28,981 nucleotides of DNA from JAOPZW01 sp036379935 (GTDB lineage Bacteria; Actinomycetota; Thermoleophilia; Solirubrobacterales; Solirubrobacteraceae): the NCBI GenBank assembly GCA_036379935.1, contig DASVFT010000106.1, forward strand, positions 1 through 28,981, given 5' to 3'. Each line of letters starts with the position of its first letter. Position 1 is the stretch's first letter. The notes beneath the pieces are model-generated. The model did no database searches and had not been told where the DNA came from. It saw only the letters and a program-made list of their open reading frames with translations. This document shows, piece after piece, positions 21,595 to 28,981 of this stretch. The position numbers were made by a program, and so were the translations under genes.

Positions 21595-22466
21595 GTGCTC
21601 GACCAGCCCGACGACCTACGTCCTCAGGACTTCGCTCGCGACGGGTTCGCCGTGCTCGAGCGGTTCGTGGATGCGGGCGAGGTGGCGACGCTCGCCGCGG
21701 AGGTCGCGGCGCTTGCGGCGGCGCCGCACGATCCGTCGTGTGCCCGGCCGCACAACACGCTCATCCCCGTCCGCTTCGATGACGGCGTCGTGCCGCGATC
21801 CTCGGCGACGAGCGGCGCGTGCGGCGATTGTGGGAGGTGCTGGGCGGAAACGACCTGCGCTGGATCTCGGGCTACGCCAGCCTCAAGGAAGCTCGGAGCC
21901 CGGCGCTGTGGTGGCACCAGGACTGGTGGTGCTGGGACCACGCGGTGAGCGGTCGTCGCGCCGCGGCGCAGGTCGCCTTGCTCTGCTACCTCACCGACAC
22001 CGAAGCGCGCAACGGCGCCTTGCGCCTTCTGCCGGGCTCGCACCTCAGAAGCGCGCCGATCCATGCCCTGCTGCCCGAGGCGCACAGCGACTCCGCGGAG
22101 GGCCTGGAGTCGGAGCATCCGGCGATGAGCGACCTCGTCGGCCAGCGGACGGTGGCGGTCAGCGCCGGCGACGCCGTGGTCATGGACTATCGCCTGCTGC
22201 ACGGGGCCCACGCCAACGACAGCGACGCGAGACGCGACGCCGTGCTCCTCACCTTCACGCCATCATGGACGGAGCTCCCGGCCGACATCCGCGCCCACCT
22301 CATCGACCACCCCGCCCAGCCCAGAGCCGACGAGCATCCGACGGCGCCGTGGCAGGCGATGCTGCTCCCACAGTTTCGCGGCGAACGCGCCAGCCTGCCG
22401 CTCAACCGCAACGCGCCCGCGCGGTTCGACATCCTCACCCAACGGACGTCTTCGACGACGCCCTAA
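21595..22466 (+). pseudogene. Phytanoyl-CoA dioxygenase (PhyH) family gene with one frameshift
   Basis: Two frames together give one Fe(II)/2-oxoglutarate oxygenase. The first, from the GTG at 21595, reads LRPQDFARDGFAVLERFVDA through NTLIPVRFDDGVV. The second continues with AILGDERRVRRLWEVLGGND and WISGYASLKEARSPALWWHQ, then DWWCWD (the H-x-D iron pair), GSHL, and MDYRLLHGAHAND with the distal His, to a stop at 22466. The change of frame near 21793 equals the loss of one base. Everything on both sides is well conserved, and third positions stay G/C-rich, so the lesion is recent or a sequencing error. The substrate is unknown; the family hydroxylates varied small molecules. It lies between tRNA-Trp and tRNA-Gly, co-oriented with both. 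Confidence 0.82.
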
Positions 22467-22529
22467 CCGTCCGGAGAGGAACTGCGTCCGGCCGCGTCGT
22501 GCTGGGCTCAGGTACCCTAAGCTCGGCTT

Positions 22530-22600
22530 GCGGGCGAAGTGTTGTGGTTGCACAGAAGCCTTCCAAGCTTCTAGGGCGGGTTCGATTCCCGTCGCCCGCT
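22530..22600 (+). tRNA. tRNA-Gly(UCC)
   Basis: The acceptor is GCGGGCG/CGCCCGC, the D-stem GTGT/GCAC, and the anticodon stem GAAGC/GCTTC around CTTCCAA with anticodon TCC (reads GGA/GGG). The T-arm is GCGGG-TTCGATT-CCCGT and the discriminator is T, as expected for Gly. CCA is not encoded. It is nine bases upstream of tRNA-Pro, so the two are probably one transcript. Confidence 0.97.
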
Positions 22601-22609
22601 CTGAGGCCA

Positions 22610-22683
22610 CGGGGAGTGGCGCAGTCTGGTAGCGCACCCGGCTGGGGGCCGGGCGGTCGCAGGTTCAAATCCTGTCTCCCCGA
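22610..22683 (+). tRNA. tRNA-Pro(GGG)
   Basis: The acceptor is CGGGGAG/CTCCCCG with the C1-G72 pair typical of Pro. The anticodon stem CCCGG/CCGGG encloses CTGGGGG with anticodon GGG (reads CCC/CCU). The T-arm contains TTCAAAT and the discriminator is A. CCA is not encoded. The length is 74 bases. Confidence 0.97.
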
Positions 22684-22738
22684 CTGAGACCGACTGGCCG
22701 CAGATCAGCGCCAGGTGACCGCGGCGCTGGTCGGTCGG

Positions 22739-23179
22739 TTAGGGGAGCGCTTGTTCCCAGCGCGAGACGCTGTACGGCACGCCGGCGGGCCCTCCGACCA
22801 TGAGGATCGCCGTTTGGTCGGCGGTCGCGCGGGCGGCGCGGATCAACGCCGGATCGCGGACGAAGACGATGGTCCCCGCCGGCGCGTCGATCTCTTCGCC
22901 GTCGACGGTGAAGACCGCCTGTCCTGTCATCACGGCGAAGAGCTCTTGGTGGCCGTTCGTCTCGTTCTCTTCGTCGTCGGTCTCGTGATGCGGTTCGATC
23001 ATCTCGTCGCCGGCGTTGCCGGTGGCGGCGTTGACGCCGAAGGCCTGGACGTCGAAATGGCGACGGACGAGATGGAACTCGCAGTCGGTGATGTCGTCGT
23101 TCGTGGGGTCGACGTGTTCCAGGGTGTCCACGTCAGCCAGGCGAACGGCGCCGTACGGTACGGTGCGCGGATCGCTCAT
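22739..23179 (-). CDS. Cupin-domain protein
   Basis: A 146-residue single-domain beta-barrel protein. The metal-binding stretch EPHHETDDEENETNGHQELF supplies two His, acidic residues and a further His. It is followed by VMTGQAVFTVDGEEIDAPAG and TIVFVRDP, the usual second cupin motif. It probably binds a divalent metal, but the reaction is unknown; an enzyme or a ligand-binding role are both possible. The ATG at 23179 begins MSDPRTVPYG; the much longer open frame upstream is antisense or overlaps the regulator gene. It lies 53 bases after the stop of the LuxR-PBP gene on the same strand, so the two may be co-transcribed. Confidence 0.87.
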   Translation of the reverse strand: MSDPRTVPYGAVRLADVDTLEHVDPTNDDITDCEFHLVRRHFDVQAFGVNAATGNAGDEMIEPHHETDDEENETNGHQELFAVMTGQAVFTVDGEEIDAPAGTIVFVRDPALIRAARATADQTAILMVGGPAGVPYSVSRWEQALP

Positions 23180-23232
23180 GGGCGCCGATGCTCCCACACA
23201 CGCGCCACACGGCCGGAGCCGCGAGGGCGAGC

Positions 23233-25053
23233 TCAGGCCGCGCGGCGCCCCGCGCCGCTGTACCACGGTGGCGTCGTGAACGTCGCCTCGGCGTAGGGCG
23301 CGGGGGCGAGGACTCGTTGCGTGCCGTGCTGGACCTGGAAGACCAGGTGGGCGAGGCCCATGGAGGGGTCGGGGGTCTGGTCGGGGTAGGCGAGGGCGCA
23401 CTGGCGGTCGTCGCCGAGGAAGTACGTGCCGTTGACGCCGCGGTGGGTGAGCTGGCGCAGCGCGGAGGCGACCTCGCCGAAGGCGCGCGGGTTGCCGACG
23501 TGGGCCCAGGCGTGGACGAGGAGGTTGACCTGGTCGTAGGAGATGCCGGCGAGCGAGCGGCCGGGCGCCATGCCGTGCGCCGCCGTGTAGCGCGCACGGA
23601 AGGCGGCGCCGAGCCGGTCGCTGTAGACGCCGCTGAGCGTGGCCCAGACGACGCCCTCGGCGGCCGGGCCCGCGAGCTCGAGGTACTCCGGGACCGACGG
23701 CGCGTAGAGGGCGTAGATGAGCGTGTCGGTCGGATCGGCCACGAACTGGCGCTGGAACCTGGCCAGCTCGGCGGGGACGAAGTGCGCGGCGAGGACGGCG
23801 GCCGGCGCCGAGCGGCGGATCTCGGCGAGCGCCTCGGTCCAGTCGGCGTCGTGGGCGGCGACGGCGATGCGCGCGTCCGGCTTCCACCCGGCGCGCTCGG
23901 CGTACCGGATCGTCAGCGGGCGGGCGATCTCGCCTCCCGCCACGGGCGTCTCGATGAAGACCAGGCGACGGTTGGGCGGCTTCCAGCGCCCGGCGGCGAC
24001 GAGCTCGTCGAGGAAGCGGACGAACCCGACGCCGTAGTGGTTCTCCGTCGGCCCGACCTGGAAGACCTGGCCGAGGCGCGACGGGTCCTCGCGCACCCAC
24101 TCGGCCTGCGTCTCCGAGGTCATGACGTTCAGCAGCGGGCAACCGTACGGCGCCACGACGTCGTAGAGCGTGACGTCCTCGACGAAGGCATAGCCCGTGA
24201 CGATGGCGTCGACCTCCGCGTCGACCAGGCGCCGGAAGGCCGTCTCGACGCCCTCGCGCGTGAACGGGTCGACCTCGACGAGCAGGCGCTCGACCGGCCG
24301 CCCGGCGATCCCGCCGCGAGCGTTGACGTCGGCGATCGCCAGCTGCGAGCCGCGGCGCATCTCCACGCCCTCGGCCGCGGCGCGCCCTCCGAGTGGGAAG
24401 GCGGCGCCGATCAGGTAGGGCCGCGGGCGCGTCCGGGTGCGAGCGGGCGCGGGCTGGGCGACCCGAGCACGCTCGGCCCCTCCCGTCGCGAGCTGGTCGA
24501 CGACGCCGATCGCCAGCGCCCCGATGCTCCGCCCGCCGCCGGGCACGGGCGCGCGCAGGAGGCCGTGCTCGATGGCGAGCCCGGCCGCGCCGGCGCGCGT
24601 CGCCTGGCCGAGCTTGGCCAGGATGCTCTCGACGTGCGAGGAGATCGTCCGTGAGGTCGTCCCGAGGTGCACGGCGATCTCGGGGTTCGAGAGACCTCCC
24701 GCGACGAGCGTCAGCACGTCGAGCTCGCGGACGGTCAGGCGCCCCGGCGGGTCGAGCTCGACCAGCTCGACCGTCGCCGCCGATCCCGGCGCGGCGCCCG
24801 CCGGCTGGCGCTGGACGGTCACGGCGTACCACGTGCGCTCGCTCGTGATCCAGGTGAAGCGGACCAGCGGCAGCTCGCTGTCCAGCAGCGCTCGGGCGTA
24901 CGCGACGAGATCCGGCTCGGCTTCAAGCAGGCGCCGTCCGCGCCCGTCGTAGACCTCGGAGATCGTCCCCCACGCGCCGACGAGCGCCGTCGGGACGACG
25001 CGTTCCTCTCCCGGGTTCCCTTGCGGGCCGCCCATGACGGGCGAACCTACCAT
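23233..25053 (-). CDS. LuxR-type HTH fused to a periplasmic-binding-protein (UrtA/AmiC-like) domain
   Basis: A 606-residue protein with no signal peptide or membrane helix. Residues about 20-100 form a small PAS/fold-like N-terminus (TWYAVTVQRQP). Residues about 105-165 are a clear LuxR-family HTH (LTVRELDVLTLVAGGLSNPE, then HLGTTSRTISSHVESILAKL). Residues about 212-595 match a type I substrate-binding domain of the branched-chain amino acid/urea/amide group (YLIGAAFPLGG, RRGSQLAIADVNARGGIAGR, SETQ, GISYDQVNLLVHAW). I infer a cytoplasmic one-component regulator that senses a small amide-type ligand, as AmiC does within the amidase system. The ATG at 25053 has GGAGG and GAGG upstream; an ATG at 25035 is the alternative. 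It is divergent from hyuA, its probable target. Confidence 0.88.
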   Translation of the reverse strand: MVGSPVMGGPQGNPGEERVVPTALVGAWGTISEVYDGRGRRLLEAEPDLVAYARALLDSELPLVRFTWITSERTWYAVTVQRQPAGAAPGSAATVELVELDPPGRLTVRELDVLTLVAGGLSNPEIAVHLGTTSRTISSHVESILAKLGQATRAGAAGLAIEHGLLRAPVPGGGRSIGALAIGVVDQLATGGAERARVAQPAPARTRTRPRPYLIGAAFPLGGRAAAEGVEMRRGSQLAIADVNARGGIAGRPVERLLVEVDPFTREGVETAFRRLVDAEVDAIVTGYAFVEDVTLYDVVAPYGCPLLNVMTSETQAEWVREDPSRLGQVFQVGPTENHYGVGFVRFLDELVAAGRWKPPNRRLVFIETPVAGGEIARPLTIRYAERAGWKPDARIAVAAHDADWTEALAEIRRSAPAAVLAAHFVPAELARFQRQFVADPTDTLIYALYAPSVPEYLELAGPAAEGVVWATLSGVYSDRLGAAFRARYTAAHGMAPGRSLAGISYDQVNLLVHAWAHVGNPRAFGEVASALRQLTHRGVNGTYFLGDDRQCALAYPDQTPDPSMGLAHLVFQVQHGTQRVLAPAPYAEATFTTPPWYSGAGRRAA

Positions 25054-25068
25054 CGGTCCTCGCCTCCG

Positions 25069-25084
25069 TCCGTCGATTGACGGA
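25069..25084. promoter_or_regulatory. Candidate operator between the LuxR-PBP gene and hyuA
   Basis: In the 99-base divergent interval (25054-25152) there is an inverted repeat with arms TCCGTC (25069-25074) and GACGGA (25079-25084) around GATT. Its size suits a dimeric LuxR-type HTH. It begins 16 bases from the regulator start, so binding could autoregulate, while hyuA starts about 70 bases on the other side. No clear -10/-35 boxes were found. Confidence 0.45.
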
Positions 25085-25152
25085 TTGCAGGTGCACCCCA
25101 CGCGCTGCGACGTTTGCCTCGTGCTGGGCACGCGAGCGATGCCGGGACGCCC

Positions 25153-27201
25153 GTGAGCGGGCTTCGGGTCGGAGTCGACGTCGGCGGGACGTTCACCGAC
25201 GCGGTGATGGTCGACGACGAGGGTCGGCTGCACATCGCGAAGGTGCGCACGACCTCCGACGACCTCGCCGACGGCTTCCTCGACGGCGTCGGCCGCCTTG
25301 CACAGCGCAGCGGCCAGGCGCTGAGCGCCCTGCGCTACCTCGCGCACGGGACGACGCTGGCCACCAACGCGATCGTCCAGGGCCGCGTCAACCGAGCGGC
25401 GCTCGTCACCAACGCGGGGTTCCGCGACCTGCTCCAGATCGGGACGCAGCAGCGCGCGACCCTCTACGACCTGTGGACGCCGCAGCCGCCGGCGATCGTC
25501 CCGCGCGAGCGCTGCTGCGAGGTGCGCGGGCGGATCGGCCCCGACGGCGTCGAGATCGAGCCGCTGAACGAGGACGACGTCGTGACCGCGGCGGCGCACC
25601 TGCGCGAGCAGGACGTCGAAGCGATCGCGATCGTGCTGCTGTTCTCCTTCGTCAACCCCGAGCACGAGCGCCGCGTGGCCGAGATCCTGGCGCGAGAGCT
25701 GCCCGACGTCCCGCTCTCGCTGTCCAGCGAGGTGGCCCCGGAGTTCCGCGAGTACCTGCGAGCCAGCACCACGGCGCTCAACGCCGCCGTGCTGCCGCTC
25801 GTCGGCGGCTACGTCCGGCGGCTGTCGCAACGACTCGCGCTCGCGAAGATCGACACCCCGCTGCATCTCATGCAGTCCAACGGCGGGGTAGCCACGGCGG
25901 AGGCCGCGGCGCGGCTGCCGATCGGGCTCCTCGCCTCCGGTCCGGCGGCCGCGGTGATCGGCGCGGCACGGCTCGGCGAGGCGGTCGGCGAGCGCAACCT
26001 GCTGACCTTCGACATGGGCGGCACGACCGCCGACGTCGCCATCGTGATCGACGCGCTGCCGCAGCTGCGCTTCCAGGGCGACCACGCCGGCCACCCCGTC
26101 AACCTCCCGCAGATCGACGTCCTGTCGATCGGCGCCGGCGGCGGCTCCATCGCCGCGGTCGACGCCTTCGGCTCGCTCACGGTCGGTCCGCGCAGCGCGG
26201 GCGCGACGCCGGGCCCTGCGTGCTATGGAGCCGGCGGGGACGAGCCGACGGTCACCGACGCCCACGTGGTGCTGGGAACGCTGCATCCCGACCGCGCGCT
26301 GGGCGGGGTGGTCGAGCTCGACGCCGACGCCGCGCGGAGCGCGATCGAGGAGCAGGTGGGACGTCCGCTGGGGATGACCGCCGAGGAGGCGGCCGAGGCG
26401 ATCATCCGGATCGCGACGGCGAACATGACCAACGCGCTGCGCGTCGTCTCGGTCGCGCGCGGCCACGACCCGCGGGAGCTGGCGCTCGTCGCGCTCGGGG
26501 GAGCCGGGCCGATGCACGCGTGCGCCATCGCCGACGAGCTGGGCACGCCGCGCATCCTCATCCCGCGCCACCCCGGCGTGACCTCCGCCCTCGGCCTGCT
26601 GCTCAGCGACGTGCGCTACGACCTGCGCCAGAGCTGGGTTCGCTCGACGGCCGCCGTCGACGTCGACGCGCTCGACGCGGCCCTGCGCCGGCTCGAGCGC
26701 GAGGCCCACGCGCTCCTGGCGCGGGCCGGCTACGAGGCGGAGCGCGCGAGCGTCGGCTACGAGCTCGACATGCGCTACCGCGGCCAGGCCTACAACCTCA
26801 CCGTGCCGCTCGCGCCGCCACCCGTCACCGCCGAGACGCTGGCGGTCGCGCAGGTGGCCTTCGCGCAGGCTCACCGCCGGACCTACGACTTCACGCCCAC
26901 CGTCCAGGAGACCGAGATCGTGACGCTGCGGGCGCGCGCGATCGGCCCGGTCGGGCATCCGACGCTGGCCGAGGGAGGCGACACGCCGGCGCGCGGATCG
27001 TCGCAGCGCGAGCCGGTCGTGTGGGTCGACGGCGAGCGCCGGCCCTTTGCGCTGCTCGACCGCCGCGGGCTCGCCGAGGGCGACGAGATCCCCGAGCAGA
27101 CGATCATCGACCAGGAGGACGCGACGATCCTCGTCGCCCCCGGGTGGCACGGGACCGTGCGCGGCGGCGGCGTCATCGTGCTCGAGCGGGAGGGCGCATG
27201 A
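25153..27201 (+). CDS. hyuA: Hydantoinase/5-oxoprolinase family subunit A
   Basis: A 682-residue subunit with the actin-like ATPase fold of the HyuA/OplA family. The phosphate-binding loop is VGVDVGGTFTDAV (6-18). HGTTLATNAIVQGRV and LQSNGG follow, then the second loop FDMGGTTADVAIV, GAGGGSIA, and ALGGAGPMHACAIADELG. The family uses ATP to open cyclic amides (hydantoins, 5-oxoproline) or to carboxylate ketones together with HyuB. The exact substrate is not decided by sequence. GTG at 25153 was chosen because the GVDVGG strand normally starts within a few residues of the N-terminus; a TTG at 25114 would add 13 residues. The stop overlaps the ATG of hyuB. It is divergent from a LuxR-PBP regulator. 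Confidence 0.93.
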   Translation: MSGLRVGVDVGGTFTDAVMVDDEGRLHIAKVRTTSDDLADGFLDGVGRLAQRSGQALSALRYLAHGTTLATNAIVQGRVNRAALVTNAGFRDLLQIGTQQRATLYDLWTPQPPAIVPRERCCEVRGRIGPDGVEIEPLNEDDVVTAAAHLREQDVEAIAIVLLFSFVNPEHERRVAEILARELPDVPLSLSSEVAPEFREYLRASTTALNAAVLPLVGGYVRRLSQRLALAKIDTPLHLMQSNGGVATAEAAARLPIGLLASGPAAAVIGAARLGEAVGERNLLTFDMGGTTADVAIVIDALPQLRFQGDHAGHPVNLPQIDVLSIGAGGGSIAAVDAFGSLTVGPRSAGATPGPACYGAGGDEPTVTDAHVVLGTLHPDRALGGVVELDADAARSAIEEQVGRPLGMTAEEAAEAIIRIATANMTNALRVVSVARGHDPRELALVALGGAGPMHACAIADELGTPRILIPRHPGVTSALGLLLSDVRYDLRQSWVRSTAAVDVDALDAALRRLEREAHALLARAGYEAERASVGYELDMRYRGQAYNLTVPLAPPPVTAETLAVAQVAFAQAHRRTYDFTPTVQETEIVTLRARAIGPVGHPTLAEGGDTPARGSSQREPVVWVDGERRPFALLDRRGLAEGDEIPEQTIIDQEDATILVAPGWHGTVRGGGVIVLEREGA

Positions 27202-28790
27202 GCGCCGTGGCCGATCCCGTCACGCAGGAGATCCTCGCCAGCGCGTTCACGAGCATCGCCGAGGAGATGACGGTCGTCGAGTACCGCTCCTCCTTCTCTC
27301 CGATCATCCGCGAGATGCTCGACTTCAGCTGCGGCCTGTTCGACGCCGAGGGCCGCATGGTCGCGCACTCCGACACCATCCCGGCGCAGCTCGGGCTCAT
27401 GCAGTTCGCGCTCCAGGCGGCGCTCGAGCGCGGCGGCGCGCCGCTCGCGCCGGGCGACGTCCTGCTCACCAACCACCCGTACCTGGGCGGGACGCACACG
27501 CCCGACCTCCAGGTCTTCATGGCCGTCCACCACGAGGACGAGCTGGTGGGGTACGCGGGATCGATCGCCCACCACATCGACATCGGCGGGCGGCTGCCGG
27601 GCAGCGAGAGCCCGCACAACACCGAGATCTTCCAGGAGGGCCTGCTCCTGCCGGCCATCAAGCTCGTCGACGGCGGCGTGCGCAACGAGGCGCTCTACAC
27701 GCTGATCGCCGCCAACGTGCGCGACCCCACGTCGATGCTCGGCGACCTCGACGCCCAGGTCGCCGCGTGCAAGCGCGGCGTGCAGCGCGTCGCGGCGCTG
27801 TGCACGCGCTACACCCCCGGCACCGTCGTGGCCGCGATGGACGAGCTCCTGGCGCGCACGGCGCAGCGCGCCGCGAGCGCGTTCTCGGGCTGGCCCAAGG
27901 GCACGGTGACGGCCGAGGGTCACATGGACGACGGCGGCTTCGAGGGAACGCCGCCGGTGCGCATCCACGCGGCGCTGACGGCCCGCGACGGCGTCCTCGA
28001 GGTCGACCTCACCGGGAGCGACGACCAGGTCGCGTCCGGGGTCAACGTCCCACTCGCCAGCACCCACGCCGCCGTCTTCTTCGCCGTGCGCTGCTTCGTC
28101 GAAGGCGTCCAGCAGAACGCCGGGCTCACGCGCCAGGTCCGCGTCCTCACGCGTCCGGGCAGCATCCTGCACCCGGACTTCCCGGCGGCGGTGAGCGCCC
28201 GCCACCTGACGGTCCAGCGCGTCGCCGACGTGATGGTCGCCGCGCTCGGAGCGCTGCTGCCCGACCGTGTCGTCGCGGCCAGCCACGTCGCCTTCCCGAC
28301 CTTCGTCTTCCAGGCGGTCGACCCGCGCTTCGGAGGCGTGCGGATCTTCACCGACATCCTGGGAGGCGGCGGCGGCGCACGGCCCGACGCACCGGGCGAC
28401 GACGCCATCGACACCTATGCCGCCAACTGCGCCCTCCTTCCCGCCGAGATCGCCGAGCTCGAGTACCCGTGGCGCGTCGTGCGCTCGGAGCTGGTCGAGG
28501 GGTCGGGCGGGGCCGGGGCGCACCCCGGCGGCCGCGCGCTGCGGCGCGACTACATGCTGCTCGCCGAGCACGCCGACGGCATGTACTACGTCGAGCAGCT
28601 CGATGTGCGGTCCGCGGCGCTGGGCCGCCACGGCGGCGGGCCCGGCGCGCCCGCGCGCGTGGCGATCCACCGCGCCGGCGCGGAGGGCGAGGAGCGGCTC
28701 GCCGGCAAGGGGCACATCGCGTTGCAGCGGGGCGACGTCATCACGTTCGTGAGCAGCGGGGGCGGGGGATTCGGCGCCGCGGCGCCGTAG
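27198..28790 (+). CDS. hyuB: Hydantoinase/5-oxoprolinase family subunit B
   Basis: A 530-residue partner of HyuA, the usual length for the family. Motifs include VEYRSSFSPIIREMLDFSCG, DVLLTNHPYLGGTHTPDLQV, AHHIDIGG (metal-binding His/Asp) and SAVSARHLTVQRVAD-like DFPAAVSARHLTVQRVADV. It ends with DILGGGGGARPD and the C-terminal GDVITFVSSGGGGFGA. The ATG overlaps the hyuA stop (ATGA), so the subunits are made together. The pair forms an ATP-dependent cyclic amidohydrolase or carboxylase in the cytoplasm. A Tat-exported protein gene begins 23 bases downstream with a strong ribosome-binding site, probably the uptake component for the same substrate. Confidence 0.94.
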   Translation: MSAVADPVTQEILASAFTSIAEEMTVVEYRSSFSPIIREMLDFSCGLFDAEGRMVAHSDTIPAQLGLMQFALQAALERGGAPLAPGDVLLTNHPYLGGTHTPDLQVFMAVHHEDELVGYAGSIAHHIDIGGRLPGSESPHNTEIFQEGLLLPAIKLVDGGVRNEALYTLIAANVRDPTSMLGDLDAQVAACKRGVQRVAALCTRYTPGTVVAAMDELLARTAQRAASAFSGWPKGTVTAEGHMDDGGFEGTPPVRIHAALTARDGVLEVDLTGSDDQVASGVNVPLASTHAAVFFAVRCFVEGVQQNAGLTRQVRVLTRPGSILHPDFPAAVSARHLTVQRVADVMVAALGALLPDRVVAASHVAFPTFVFQAVDPRFGGVRIFTDILGGGGGARPDAPGDDAIDTYAANCALLPAEIAELEYPWRVVRSELVEGSGGAGAHPGGRALRRDYMLLAEHADGMYYVEQLDVRSAALGRHGGGPGAPARVAIHRAGAEGEERLAGKGHIALQRGDVITFVSSGGGGFGAAAP

Positions 28791-28813
28791 CCACAGACCA
28801 GGAGGAGAGAGCG

Positions 28814-28981
28814 ATGGCCGCAGAGCAGAGAAAGCACATCACCCGCAGGGAGTTGGTCGCCGGCTCGAGCGCGGCGGCCGTCGGCGGGCTCGTCGTGGGC
28901 GGCGGCGCCGGCTACCTCGCCGGCCACGCGTCGGCGCCGGACGCGAAGGGCGGCCCGGCCGCCGCGACGTCGCGCAAGCCG
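28814..28981 (+). CDS. Tat-exported protein, 5' end only (probable solute-binding protein)
   Basis: The last 56 codons encode MAAEQRKHITRRELVAGSSA, then a glycine/alanine/valine-rich hydrophobic stretch and an AGHASAPDA cleavage-like region. ITRREL with the following hydrophobic core is a twin-arginine signal peptide. The gene continues past the right edge. An AGGAGGAGAG ribosome-binding site lies seven bases upstream of the ATG. Position right after hyuAB suggests an ABC transporter substrate-binding protein, perhaps of the same branched-chain/urea/amide group as the domain in the divergent regulator; only the signal peptide is actually visible. Confidence 0.75.
   Translation, partial: MAAEQRKHITRRELVAGSSAAAVGGLVVGGGAGYLAGHASAPDAKGGPAAATSRKP

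Noticed and set aside
25054..27150. Very long minus-strand open frame upstream of the LuxR-PBP start
   Set aside because: It is antisense to hyuA, has no recognisable domains, and reflects the codon bias of the plus-strand gene.
1..28981. CRISPR arrays, insertion-sequence ends, rRNA, riboswitches or retron-like structures
   Set aside because: No regularly spaced repeats, transposase genes with terminal repeats, or conserved RNA cores were found on reading both strands.

Overview
The window is high-GC bacterial DNA (60-base lines I counted inside typical genes gave about 70-73 % GC) with GTG starts, ATGA/GTGA gene overlaps, many genes having little or no leader, and tRNA genes that do not encode CCA. 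Gene content (acetoacetyl-CoA synthetase, MMPL transporter, HyuA/HyuB, standalone LAGLIDADG protein, DUF4389 protein) fits an actinobacterium. I think of the Thermoleophilia/Solirubrobacterales, but that is an impression without database support.

Positions 1-6566 look like ordinary chromosome: the 5' end of a VOC-fold gene and a DUF4389 membrane protein on the minus strand; acetoacetyl-CoA synthetase, an amidase and an inositol-monophosphatase-family gene on the plus strand; then an Lrp/AsnC regulator divergent from phenylalanine 4-hydroxylase. Positions 6567-9488 look acquired: a lower-GC COG1373-type ATPase whose start codon sits just after a palindrome/-10 element, and an APH(6)-like kinase, both on the 3' side of a minus-strand tRNA-Leu(CAA). 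A membrane-bound GGDEF-EAL protein and a small membrane protein follow, up to a plus-strand tRNA-Leu(UAG).

Just beyond that tRNA the T-arm sequence is duplicated next to a truncated zinc-ribbon-like gene, probably the scar of an integrated element. Then comes a tightly packed sulfur operon (13457-19196): an ArsR repressor with a palindromic operator, a DUF2892 protein, an MMPL transporter, a single-domain rhodanese, a CstB-like persulfide dioxygenase with pseudo-rhodanese and rhodanese domains, a TauE/SafE exporter and a wrecked OsmC gene. It resembles the staphylococcal cst persulfide-detoxification operon, but with a different repressor and an added MMPL pump.

Positions 19265-22683 hold a membrane-anchored SpoIIE-type phosphatase, a LAGLIDADG protein without its usual N-terminal HTH, tRNA-Trp, a frameshifted phytanoyl-CoA-dioxygenase-family gene, tRNA-Gly and tRNA-Pro. 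The last block (22739-28981) is the most unusual: a cupin and a soluble LuxR-HTH protein fused to a periplasmic-binding-protein domain are divergent from hyuA-hyuB and the start of a Tat-exported protein. I read this as a one-component regulator that uses a captured solute-binding domain to sense the amide, ureide or hydantoin-like substrate of the neighbouring HyuAB enzyme.
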